Positions 49,253 through 60,060 of a DNA stretch of 64,000 bases are shown here, in pieces; positions within the stretch are counted from its first letter, which is position 1; each line of letters starts with the position of its first letter. Origin of the DNA: Polyporus tsugae (taxonomy: Eukaryota > Basidiomycota > Agaricomycetes > Polyporales > Polyporaceae); the NCBI GenBank assembly GCA_024305745.1, contig JAHRBS010000013.1:1736001-1800000 (forward strand). Reading direction: 5' to 3'. The position numbers and the translations under genes are program-made. Below the pieces are notes generated by a model. It worked only from the letters and a program-made list of their open reading frames with translations, made no database searches and was not told the DNA's origin.

Positions 49253-50024
49253 ATGCATAAAACACCGCAGAACGCTGTGTCAACAGGGGTCCGTAAGACG
49301 GGGAAAGGGGTATCAAGTGGGTATAAACGCGTCCACTGGTACTGGTCGGGAGAGCGGACTTGTCTATCGCCAAATTCAAGTGTACCATTAACACACGAAA
49401 TGTACGTAGCCGGCACCACTCACCACATTAATATTGAGACACGAATCCAAATTCCTCCATGCACACGCACGCGACTGCACGCGACGGCGCGTGAGCTTCC
49501 GCACTACCTAGCTAGCATTGCGGAACGACAGCATACTCGTACAACACCAAACAAAACGAAAGTAGCGAAATGGATTCGATCGACCAGGATGCGCATACTC
49601 GTTACGTATAGTAGGGTAAAGCTGTGTGTGCACTGCCCCTTGCCATGCTGAAAACCAGTAAACCAAGGTCGGGGGAAGGTGGGGCGTCATATACCGCTCC
49701 AAAAGGCAGCCTGTGCTCTGTGCTAGTGCTCGAAATCTCGGTATCACAGAAGATAGAGTCGGGTAAAGACGACGGATGGGGGGATAGATGAGGGCATAAA
49801 GAAGGATTTATATATACCATACGTAAAAGTCCAGCCAGAGATTGCGAGATCGCGCAGGGTATTCGCGTGTCGTGACCGAGAGGAATCGAGTGAGAGGCAG
49901 ACGGAAGGCATGTATGTATTCATGCCCTCCGTGCCCATCGGGTAGTTGGTAAAGCAGGATATCGGGAACATTGTGCGTCTCTTCTACGCGCGACCTAGAT
50001 GGATGGATGGATGGTAAGGAGAAC
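49253..50024. other. Spacer between convergent genes
   Basis: About 770 nt with no supported gene. GGAT tetranucleotide repeats (5 copies) occur near 49999. Confidence 0.45.
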
Positions 50025-51808
50025 TTATGCGCGGAGGGCTCGCGGCGCAGGGGGGGCGCCCTTGGGCTTCGCCTGGTTTCCACTCAGCGCAGCCCCGGCC
50101 ATTTTCGCGGCCCTCAACAACGCGCTCTTGTTAGGTCTAGGGACAATGGTCGGTGCTTGCAGGCTGCTAGGACGGGGCCGCGGCTTCGCAGGTGCCTCTG
50201 TCTTGGGTAGTGTAGCGCCGTTGGTGGTGCCGTTCGTCTTCGGTGCCGCACCGTTCGTCTTAGGTGCCACGCCGTTTGTCTTGGGGACCGCACCGTTCGT
50301 CTTGGGTGCCGTGCCGTTCGTCTTCGGGACTGCGCTGGTCGACTTGGGGGCGGGTCGAAGGGATGGACGAGGACCTGGACCGGTGGATATGTTGGAGGTG
50401 GTGCGAGAGAGAGGAGGACGCGAAGGAGCGGCGGCGGAGGGGGGCCGAGAGATGAGGGGTCGGGCCGAAGACGTGCCGTTGAAAGACTGTCGTGACGAAG
50501 AGCGTGAAGGCACAGATTGTCCCGAGGGCTGGCGGACTTATGTGCCGCAACTCGGTTAGTGAAGAAGGCGTCACAGAGATGCGGGGAATGACGTACACAT
50601 AAAGGAAGAAGGCGGTGCGGCGTCCTTGGACGCCCTCAGCGCCGCACTCTTGTTCAACCTCGGCGCGACGGTGGGAGGGCGCGTGCTTGCGACAGCAATC
50701 GTCTCTCTCCTCTTGTGTCCTGGCACGCCGTCGAACGTCGCCTTCACGTCTGCAGCACTGGCAAGCGTAGGCCGCTTCTTGTCTTCCGGCTTGATGCCCA
50801 GCCTCAGGGAGGCCGCACGGGTCATCCTAGGTGCAATGGTAGGGGCCGCGGTGGACGCCACGGTAATCGTCCCTGAACGCTTGTGTCCAGGGACGTTCGC
50901 AAACGTCTGCGCGAGGCGCTCCTTTGTCGGCGGAACACGCCTTTTCTCTTCGATGGGAATCCCCGCACGGAGCGCGGCGGCCTTCGACATGCGAGGAACA
51001 ATATCCGGAGCACCGTGGGTAGCAGGAAGAGCACGCGCCTTGAACCCCGGCTTGCGAACATCGTTGGCCGACCCGCCCGCGTACGACGATGTGGTATACT
51101 CGGATCCCCCGCCTCCGTTTCTCAGCTGCTCCAGTACCGATGATGAGACTGACCTCATGGAGCCCACGAAAATGTCGTGCCCGACATCAGGGAGATCTGT
51201 GGTCGGAAATGGCGGCGAAGAGGCGAAGATGGACTGAATCTGGATTTCGGCGGTCTGTGCGTCGGGAGAGCCCATGACGCTGTTCTGCGCTGCGGAGAGG
51301 CCATAGAGCGCGCGGATGGAGTTGGGGGTATCGTTGCGCGCGACCTCGGGGTCGGGGTCGCCCATGAGAGAGTGCCAGACTTCGACGGCGCGACGACGCT
51401 CGAGGACGTACACCCAGACAGGGCCTCTATCGCGATTATACCGCACGGGGGAGAATGGGGAAAAGTCGGACGATTCAGCAAATGGCAGAGGCTCGCTTGG
51501 GTGCGGGGCACTCACTCGGCGAATGACTCGAAATCTGGCCCAAAGAGCTCGAACAGCGTGTCAGGGTCCGTCTCGATGTCGAATTCCATCTGTCGCTCTT
51601 TCACAATCTACGTCGCGTCAGCCTCGGACGTCTGTGGAATTAGGGGCGCGAGGCTCACCTCGAAACCGGCATCTGAGATACGCAACTCGATCTCAAACCT
51701 ATGTTGGAGCGCATGATTCTTGATAATAGCGACCGTGCGCGTTGTGGGGGTGATGGGGCTGGAAATTATCTCTCCGGGAGCTTGGTTGGGAGATGAAGGG
51801 GCAGACAT
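50025..51808 (-). CDS. NDP-kinase-like protein lacking catalytic His, with C-terminal repeats
   Basis: The first 180 residues follow the nucleoside-diphosphate-kinase fold. TRTVAIIKNHALQHRFEIEL is the first strand/helix, then DAGFEIVKERQMEFDIETD, a LFELFGPDFESFAEGPVWVY block, VLERRRAVEVWHSLMGDPDP, and NDTPNSIRALYGLSAAQNSV followed by MGSPDAQTAEIQIQSIF. In active enzymes the position here occupied by Met in NSVMGSPD is the phosphorylated histidine (N-x2-HGSD). The rest (about 360 aa) carries four copies of a PxIxPRxxKxAxLR-type motif (PDIVPRMSKAAALRA, PTIAPRMTRAASLRL, PTVAPRLNKSAALRA, PTIVPRPNKSALLRA), linked by repeated VPGHKR and TVAST blocks, and a run of PKTNGA-type hexapeptides. Four exons, ATG at 51808. 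Function unknown. Confidence 0.78.
50226..50335 (-). repeat. 18-bp tandem repeat encoding PKTNGx
   Basis: About six degenerate copies of an 18-nt unit (plus-strand CCGTTCGTCTTxGGxxCC) inside the NDP-kinase-like gene. Confidence 0.8.
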
Positions 51809-52203
51809 GGTATTTGACCGAATAGAGTGATAGGTGGAAGGAGCGGAAAGGCGGGAGCAGCGGCGAGAAAAGAACCCAAAGAAAACAGACAAGCAAGGCC
51901 GCCAGAAACACTCGAGAAAGAAAGCAGGATGAACTGAAAGGGCCCCGGACGAGATGCAGAGGATATCTACCGTTCAAGTTGGACGAGGTTTGGTTGAAAG
52001 ACACTCCCGCAGTCCCCGGCCCCGACGCCCCTGGGTTCCTGACACGCGCTCATCTCGGCGCTTGTAAAACATAAGTATATCTTCCTTTGCTTTCTATTCT
52101 CGACCGTGCGCGATGAGCACTACGCTATGTTACAAGTTCCACAGTCAGAATTCAGCTTCTTATGGACCATGACCGTCGAATGGAACTCCATCTCATCTTC
52201 AGC

Positions 52204-52231
52204 CACATTGTGACAGCCCCGTCACAATGTG
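52204..52231. repeat. Perfect 11-bp inverted repeat
   Basis: CACATTGTGAC and GTCACAATGTG flank a 6-nt spacer AGCCCC. The following 40 nt are rich in ACGT and CACGT-like cores. Confidence 0.85.
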
Positions 52232-52801
52232 ACGTACGAGCTTGACACGTCATGTCATGGTCACGTCGTGTATCCTGGAGACGCGGGCGCTCCCCGTTGT
52301 CCGCGTTTCTTCCGCATTCGATTCCTTCATCCTCGAGGCTCGGGGCCACTGGAGAGTCGCCTTTCTCAACATGCACAGCTATACTAGCAAAACTGACTCA
52401 TCCAAGTTGGCTCCTCAAATAGACTGCAATTACAAGAGCTCACAAACACTTTGATGCTCGGTTGGTCGAATCGGAAGTGTACGATCCTTAGTCCGATGCC
52501 AATTCGATCCTCACATGGTCCTTAATCTGCTGCTAGACACCGGTCTACAGCACGCCGTACAGAATCCTCTTCAACAATATCGACTTCCGTTAACCACTCG
52601 CCCGGCTGTTAAGGAGCAATATGTTGGATTCCTCGTGAGATCTCGTCATTACGAAGCCGACTCCGACGGGCTTCCGGCACCACGACCTGCATCAACGATC
52701 CTGGTCTTGCGCCGGGTTTGCGAAAACGGCGGATGGCGGACGTCGGACGAGACACCCGTCGTCCAAGCGGGGCGCGTTTCAAGGAATCTTCATTTCAACT
52801 C

Positions 52802-52827
52802 CAAAAAGTTCAGCTAGGACCCCGGAC
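52802..52827 (+). repeat. Degenerate direct repeat, left copy
   Basis: CAAAAAGTTCAGCTAGGACC and following bases resemble the segment at 53747-53773 (about 22 of 27 positions match with one gap), about 945 nt away. It may mark the ends of a decayed element. Confidence 0.45.
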
Positions 52828-52870
52828 GCACCTACCACCCACCCTCCACCCCGTTTTGGACGTTCGACAA

Positions 52871-52925
52871 GGTCACTCAGCGGTTAACAGGTGATCGGCT
52901 GGTGCCAGGTTCGAATCCCACTCGT
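52871..52925 (+). pseudogene. Broken tRNA-like sequence
   Basis: An A-box-like D-arm (GGTCACTCAGCGGTTAA) at 52871-52887 and a perfect B box GGTTCGAATCC at 52908-52918. The distance between the boxes is about 8 nt too short for a full anticodon arm, and the T stem pairs only at its inner two positions, so this is not a functional tRNA. It could be a tRNA-derived SINE or a decayed tRNA gene. Confidence 0.5.
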
Positions 52926-53746
52926 GCAGTTTACTGGTCCAGCCCATCCCGATGCAAAGTCCTATTTTGTTCATGTTTTATTGATGACTATTACAATGTG
53001 TATTGGCGACTAGCAAGAGTTGCATGCCGGAGCCAGGACTTAAGCCTCGCCCTGCCTCCCAAGTACTGCCATAAGAGTCCCTATCAGCCTGAGGGTGGGC
53101 GAAAGCCTGCAATGAAGTCACCTGGTGCGCGCACCCACTGGCATCGTGTTCCCGCTCATATTGACTGGCTAGCTGGATGCGTGTGGACACGACGGAGCAC
53201 TCGAAGTATCGCAGTACAGAACACGCCGCGCCACAAGCTCACAAGAAAGCTGAAGCTGGGACGATGCGCACCCGCCCTTAATACATAGATTCAGGCTGTG
53301 CACACGTCACTAGTACGCTCGTACGGCTTTGCTTGGCTTTGCACTAATGGGAGGGGGTCAGCGACATGTCTTGGGGCACCCGAACTGCAGGACCAACTTG
53401 GGACAGCCTCCGACTTCCTGTGCATAGCAAATTCACGGGATAAATTGAGGAAAGGTCTTCTTCCCAACATGTGAAGCCCTCCCATAGGTGTTAACACCTG
53501 GTCAGAAGGCAACAGAAACCCGCAGCCATCATCCCCGAGGTAGGTTGGGAAAGGTGAGGTTGGCACAGCGAATGCCGTCGGATGTCAGATTAGGAAGGCT
53601 GAGGGTGGTCGGCGATATGTTTCGACTCCCATCCTCTCAGCAATGCGTAGCATGCCATCAAATGCCGATATTCGTACCCAGGGAGGCATTACAGATCGAT
53701 TGAAAGTGGTTAATCCATGTACATGGATGCATAACAAAAAGTTTGA

Positions 53747-53773
53747 CAAAAAGTTCACATCAGGACCCCGAAC
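53747..53773 (+). repeat. Degenerate direct repeat, right copy
   Basis: CAAAAAGTTCACATCAGGAC and following bases match the left copy at 52802-52827. Confidence 0.45.
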
Positions 53774-55295
53774 CGCTGGGGAGGGTGGGACTGTGGGGGT
53801 AGTCTAAAACGCGCGTCTAGCTTTTGCTCCCCGCTTGCCGTCGTCCCACGTATGTTCCTTTACTTGCAGCGATTTACGATCTGATTCCGAGGAGGGCAAA
53901 CACCCTGGTATTGTCCGGACCCCGGCGGTGTTTGCTATCTCCGGATGTGGCGTCGCTGCGTCAGGTTAGGCCTCCGCTGCGCACCCTTGTGGTCGTCATG
54001 AGTCCTTTCTGAATGGGGTCAGAGCTATGCTCAGTGAGCCATGACATATTGCTCACTTCATTCCAGGAGAGGCGTTTTGGTCCCGGAGCGAAGTTCGAGC
54101 GCAGGTTCCTACCAGTTTGAGGTTGAAATATTGATCAGCGCGAGACGGTGGCGTCGAATGTTTGACCGGATAGTATCGGCGGATGTACTTATGCTGGCAA
54201 CAATTCGGCAGCCCCGATGCACTCAGCCGTATATACAGTGCATTGCTTTGTGCGGCCTGTGTCACGGGCACTGTGAACCGCTCAAGTACGTTTCAGGAGA
54301 TAGCGTGACGGGGCCAAGAGAGGCTACCTTGTAATGATACAGTGTGGCTCCGAAATGGTCCCCAGGTACCCCATATGTTCTAGAGCATTTCAAACCGTAG
54401 ATGGCTGTGGTTGACATGGTAGACATTTGGCCGCAGCCATCATAAGGCCGGAATGATATACGTACTTACATAGTGTTCTTCCCTCCGCACCATCGTGTCA
54501 AGCTATATATCTCAACTTGTCTGCCAGCGCCTTTGCTACCACGCATCCCATTCATCCAAATCCACCCAGCGTCGAGATAATGCGCCAACAACGACGAACA
54601 AGGAGCGTTTCGTAGCCGGGAGGTGGAGGAAATGAACCGGATCCCAATCCTCGGGCACGCCTTCCGTCTACATCACTCACCTGGACCAACCTGTTATGGT
54701 CACCGTGTCCCGAGCCCCCGTCCGCTCACGTCTCGTTAACAAGCGTTAACAGCGTTGATTTCAACGTTTCCTTTTGCGATGTACTTAAGCCTAGAGACCC
54801 TTCGTATCGACCCTGTGCCTCATCTCACCCTGCGTTGAAACGTTGTGGCCTCCGGCGAGCCCCACTCCTCGAACCTCCAACCTCGGCAATAGTACTCAAG
54901 CCTCTGGCCCGTGTGTACGCCGAACTCGCAAGACTCCCGACCGCGCTTCGCCGAGCTCCTTCGGAACGCCTGGTGTTCAGCGAAGCAACGAACGATCTCC
55001 CGCTATCAACGCTCTGAAACTCCCGAAGGAGCACGCGGCCTTCGCTCCCCCCGCACCCCCGAGCTTCCTCGCCTCGTTTCGCTTCAGAACGCTTCGAGCA
55101 AACAAGGCCCGCCCTGCACCACCTTTTGTGGTTTGGTAAGCGCGAAGTTGCTCACTCGCACGAACAACCATACTGATGATTGGCTTGCCATATCATGGAC
55201 GTCCTTCCATGCCCGCGGTTTCCCGTGCAGACTGACGTGCCCCTTCGCACCCCAACCTACTGCTTTTCTTGTGGACAACGTTCTGAACGTTCACC

Positions 55296-57847
55296 ATGAC
55301 CTGGGCATCCGCGACGCCTTTCCTCCAGAACCTCTCCCTCTCTCTCCCCATGGACGCACTCCCCACGCGTGCGTTGAGGCTCCCCTGCGTGCACCTCCCG
55401 CACCAGGACGCGCTCGCAGTGTCCATCGGGGTCGGCGTGGTAAGTCCCCCAGCCTGTCTTGTCACACACTGCGTCGCTGCGACGCAGGCGTACCCGTCGC
55501 GGACGTGTTCTCACCAGTCTCGTCCTCACTCACAGGTCGTCTACCTCGTCTTCAAGCGGTTCGAGCCCGTGCTCGTCCACCAGCACTTCTGGCTACTCGT
55601 CGTCCCCCCCTCGCTCGTTGCAGCGTTGGTACTCTCTCCGCACCACGCCCTCCCGTGCGCGACGGCCCTCGCGTTCGGCCTGCACTACGCGACGATCCTC
55701 GGCGCGACCCTCGCCTACCGCGCGGGGCCATGGCACCCGCTCGCGCAGTATCCGGGGCCATTCGCGTACCGGCTCTCCAAGCTCGCGCTCGCGTCGGTGA
55801 CGAGCGACGGGAAGCAGTTCGAGCACCTCAAGCGGCTGCACGACACGTACGGCGACATCGTGCGCGTTGGTGAGTTCAGTTCACTCCCGCATCCGCACCG
55901 CACCGCACCGCACCTCGTCCTCCGCCCCGTGAGCTTCCGAGCTGGAAGCACGACCGCGTGGGTCTGGCGGGGGCGTGTGAGCAGACTGGCAAATAGCACT
56001 GGGGGCTGACGTGAATCCGCTTGACCCGGCAGGCCCGAACGAAGTGTCGATAAGGGACTCGTCAGCGATTATCCCAGTCCTAGGGCCGAACGGGCTCCCT
56101 AAAGGTCCTCGTACGTACCATTTGCGCCTTCGCGTGTTCACGGTGTTCCGCCCTTGTTCGGGGATGGGGCCACGGACGCACGACCCACAGCTGGTACTGA
56201 CGTCCCTTCTCACCTTCTCGTGCTTCTCCCTTTTTTTTCTGGGGTCGCCATGCCTCTGTCCGCGTGGCTTCTGGCGACGTCACGCTGATGAGCAGATTGG
56301 GCGGGGCGGAATATGACGGACAGCGCGCAGCAACTCGTGAGCCTCGTCGACGTCCGCGAGCACACGCGTCGGCGGCGGCCGTGGAACCGCGCGTTCAGCG
56401 GGCCCGCGCTCAAGGAGTACGAGGAGGTCATCGCGCGCCGCGCGGAGCAGCTCGTCGAGCTCTTGGCCGCGCATGCGGCGGAGGGCAGGCCGGCGAACGC
56501 GGGCAAGTGCGTCGGGTCGTTCACGTACGTCTCCGTTTTTCTTCCTTCTGGGCCCCGCGTGTTGGTGAAGAAGCTGATGAGAGCTCAATTGACGGATGGC
56601 CGCGCGGTGCGGCTTTTCTGACGGGTGTAGGTATGACTTGATGAACGACATGGCGTTCGGGGGCGGGTCGGAGCAGATGCGGGATGGAGACCAGGACAGC
56701 GTGTGGGCGTTGATGGAGCAAGGGCTCGCGTGAGTTCTTTCTTCGTGATGGAATGGGTCGCCGGCCAGTTTTTAATTTCGAGCGCAGGGCGTCGCAGGTC
56801 ATGGGCCACTGTCCCTGGTTGGGCATCTATATGGGCTATGTGCCATTCGCGGCGCGCTTGATGAAGAGGCTTCTCGACTTCGGCGAGGAGCGTGCAACGG
56901 AGAGGATCAAGAACGGCTCGCTCGCGCGCGACTTGTTTTACTATTTGGTCAGAAACACGCCTCGTCTATATCCTAACGGTGGTTGGTCTGACTTTGATTC
57001 CCGGCGCAGAACAATGAAGATGGGATGGAGAAGGCGGCTCCTCCGCTTGCTACGGTCGCGATCGACGGGGCACTTGCAATAGTGGCAGGATCGGATACGA
57101 GCTCTTGCGTGCTTGCCCATACCATCTACTTTATTCTCAGCAATCCGGATGTGTACAAGCGTCTTCAGGCGGAGGTCGACGCTTACTTCCCTCCTGGAGA
57201 GAACGCAATGGATACTTCGAAGCACCCCGACATGCTATGGCTGAACGCGGTAATGTGAGTGGCGCGCATTTTTTACCATGGAGAACTGAGCTAACAGACT
57301 CTGTTCAGTAATGAGACCATGCGGATGTACCCGCCTTTGCCGAGCGGTAGCCAGCGCACAACTACAAGGGAAACCGGTGGACGTATGGTTGGTCCATAGT
57401 ACGTGCCGAAGCTCACCACCCTTTCTCTTACGTTCCGGATGCTGACCGAGGATCAGTTACATACCGCCAGAAACGACCGTCAATCTGCCCTTCTACGTCC
57501 TGAATCACGATCCGCGCAACTTCTCCCCGAAGACGGACACTTTCTGGCCTGATCGGTGGCTCATTGCCGCCGGACTAGAGAAATTCGAGGGCGCACCTGG
57601 AGAGGAGTTCATACACGACGCTGCTGCGTTTATTCCGTTCTCCTATGGGCCGGCGAACTGCGTGGGCAAGGGGCTGGCGATGCAAGAACTTCGGATGGTC
57701 ATCTGCCTGCTCATGCAGAAACTGCATCTGCGCCTCGCGGACGATTGGGACCCGAAAGTCTACGACAAGCAGATTCTGGAGTGGTTGGTCATGATCAAGC
57801 CGTACTTGCCCGTGGTCGTTGAACGCCGGCCTGGGCTGGTGCATTAG
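55296..57847 (+). CDS. Cytochrome P450 (CYP5037-like)
   Basis: A membrane-bound monooxygenase with more than one N-terminal hydrophobic helix (WLLVVPPSLVAALVL, then CATALAFGLHYATIL). It continues with PLAQYPGPFAYRLSKLALA, LHDTYGDIVRVGPNEVSI, and KGPHWAGRNMT joined across an intron. The I-helix is AIVAGSDTSSCVLAHTIYF, the ExxR helix NETMRMYPPLPSGSQR, the PDRW segment FWPDRWLIAAG, and the haem loop FIPFSYGPANCVGKGLAMQE with the axial cysteine. It ends KPYLPVVVERRPGLVH and TAG. About ten introns. The haem-loop form resembles basidiomycete CYP5037/CYP67-type enzymes; the substrate is unknown. It is not clustered with any biosynthetic core gene. ATG at 55296 was chosen; MDALPTRAL at 55350 is an alternative. 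Confidence 0.87.
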
Positions 57848-58216
57848 AAGGCCTGGCGGCTGTGTGCGTGTACTAGGATATTGAGGAGTATACTTATCGT
57901 TTTTTATGGCAACTGTAACTGTAACGGTAGTCCCGGACTTGTAGAAATGTACACAACCGCCAAGGAGTCTCCTAAATGTCGAGCACGCGCTGTGGATGCA
58001 GCTTGTGGGCACTGGTCTATCGGAAGGAGATTCCGAGCCGTGCGGAGGCGTGGGACGGCAAGGGAGGTCCCGTGACGCGAGCCCCATTGTCGACTCTCGG
58101 GGAAACGTCCAACTTTGAATGCAGACCGACCACGACCACGACCATCGTACCGCACTTTCCAAGGCTACTAATTATCTCGCACTGCACTCTCTCTCCTTTC
58201 TTCCTCCATAGCCATC
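57848..58216. other. Spacer between P450 and TAM41 genes
   Basis: About 370 nt; no supported gene. It ends in a C/T-rich leader just before the TAM41 ATG. Confidence 0.5.
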
Positions 58217-59646
58217 ATGCTCGCCCGCACCAATGCTCGCAGACTCCCCACTCTTGTCATCCGCTCTCTGTCGACCGAGACGGCGATTTCGTCCGGCCCA
58301 CTACCCCCGCCTCCACCCCCAGGAAAACACCCCTCTGCGAAGCCTACTTCCCGTTCTCGCTTGAATCCTGCTCCTCGTCCTACCGTCTCGCATAGAAACC
58401 AGGTGCTCGCACACCTCCCGCCCTCGTTCGGACGGAACCAGATCCTGCCCGTTGCGGACTCCACCCGCGCGCTGCTCGAAGCCATCGTCGCGCGGTTCGA
58501 CGCCCCCATACGGTATGCGTTCGCATACGGCTCAGGGGTGTTCGAGCAGGATGGGTACACGTCGAGCAACCCGTCCAGCAAGGACGGGCCCATGCTCGAC
58601 TTCATGTTCGCAGTCACGCATCCTGACCATTGGCACTCGATCAACATGAACCAATACCCTGGCCACTATCCGTTAGGCGTGAGGACGTTGGGGTCGTCGT
58701 TTGTTACGAGGGTGGAGGAGATACCTCCGGGGGTCTGGTTCAACTCCATGGTGAAGATGAACGGGGTGGTGCGTGTTCTAACTACTTCTTTGAGGCCACT
58801 ATTCTATGCTGCTTTCAACTAACGTCCGTTGTGGACTGAGTAGAACATCAAGTACGGAGTGACGACAGTCGATAACCTCTGTTCGGACCTCCTGAACTGG
58901 AGGTCCCTATATCTCTCGGGGCGGATGCACAAACCTATCCGAATCATCAAGGACGATGCCCGCGTCCGCCTCACCCAGCAGGTCAACCTCACTTCCGCAG
59001 TCCGCACCGCCCTCCTCACCCTCCCGGCCGAGTTCTCGGAACGCGAACTCTTCGAGCGCATCGCCGGCTTCTCGTACAGCGGCGACGTCCGCATGGTCCT
59101 CCCCGCCGAGAACCGCGGCAAGGTCGGCAACATCGTGCGCAAGCAGGCCCCGCAGTTCAAGGAGCTCTATCACCGCCTCGTCGTCGCGCTCCCCGGCGTG
59201 CACTGGCCTGCGCATGCGACGACGATCCAGCAGGATACGAGTCCGCATGCGCGTGCGGCCCATCTCCGGAAGTTGCCGTCCAACCTTTTGGCGCCTGTCA
59301 CGGATCACTATGCGGGGCAGCCGTCGATCCCCGCGAAGGAGGCCGACGAGACAGTTTACTGGTCGAAGCTCGCCGGCTCCGCCAACCTTTCATCTGTGAT
59401 CGAGCGAGGTAGGTTGATAGCCCCGTGTTAACTTAAAGAATCACGATTGACCCTGTCCTTCACGCGCTTATAGAACTGGCGAAGATCGTGCGCGGGCCGT
59501 CCACGGTTCAAACACTCAAGGGCCTCGTCAGCGCAGGTCCGGTGAAGAGCGTCCGATACGCCGCCGAGAAGGTGAACAAGTGGTGGAAGGGCTCCAAGTC
59601 GAGCTCGAGTTCGAGTCCGGATCCAGGCTCGAAGCCTGGCCCTTAG
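58217..59646 (+). CDS. TAM41: Mitochondrial CDP-diacylglycerol synthase TAM41
   Basis: Makes CDP-diacylglycerol on the matrix side of the inner membrane for cardiolipin synthesis. The basic N-terminus MLARTNARRLPTLVIRSLST fits a mitochondrial presequence, followed by a Pro-rich linker. The nucleotidyltransferase-type core has FDAPIRYAFAYGSGVFEQDG, MLDFMFAVTHPDHWHSIN, NQYPGHYPLG, WFNSMVKMNG, VNIKYGVTTVDNLCSDLLNW and MHKPIRIIKDDARVRLTQ. The C-terminal part includes ERELFERIAGFSYSGDVRMV, QAPQFKELYHRLVVALPG, VERELAKIVRGPSTVQTLKG and a Ser-rich end. Two introns, at about 58767-58842 and 59410-59474. The GSG/D-x-D-like pattern and overall order match the family closely. Confidence 0.92.
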
Positions 59647-60060
59647 TGACAGGACCCAGCCTATTGAGCGCAGCTTGTGCGGGACGCAGCGGACTTTTGC
59701 TCGTATTTCTCGGATCTCCCATATAACGGAGCGCTGCCTCGGGCGTACTGCATAACCCCATTCCTCATATATTGCATTACGGTACCATACTATAGAACGC
59801 CATCGACAAGGATTCACCACGTCCTTGACAATTGTATCAATAATACCTGCATTTGCATTATTGAAAATATACACCACTTGTGCCAAGTTGTGCGCTCCTT
59901 TACACTCTGCTCCATCTGCGTGTTCCGATCCTCAAATCCGGCTGCTCGGCGTTGGCCAGTATGATTGAATTGAGCAAAAGGTCATGCTTCTATCTTACGT
60001 CGATGAAGGCGAGTATCGGAATAATGACTGGTTACTGCGACCTCCCGGCCATCACTTCTA
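59647..60060. other. Spacer between convergent genes
   Basis: About 410 nt, AT-richer around 59820-59870. No supported gene. Confidence 0.5.

Larger units (their letters stand above)
51809..55295. other. 3.5-kb region without a supported gene
   Basis: No chain of exons gives a recognisable protein. It holds a perfect inverted repeat (52204-52231), a tRNA-like segment with an intact B box (52871-52925), and a pair of similar 27-nt direct repeats (52802-52827 and 53747-53773). The last 450 nt should contain the promoter of the P450 at 55296. Confidence 0.5.

Noticed and set aside
52868..52925. Functional tRNA gene
   Set aside because: Box A and box B are present, but the spacing is too short for an anticodon arm and the T stem does not pair. 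Kept only as a tRNA-like remnant.
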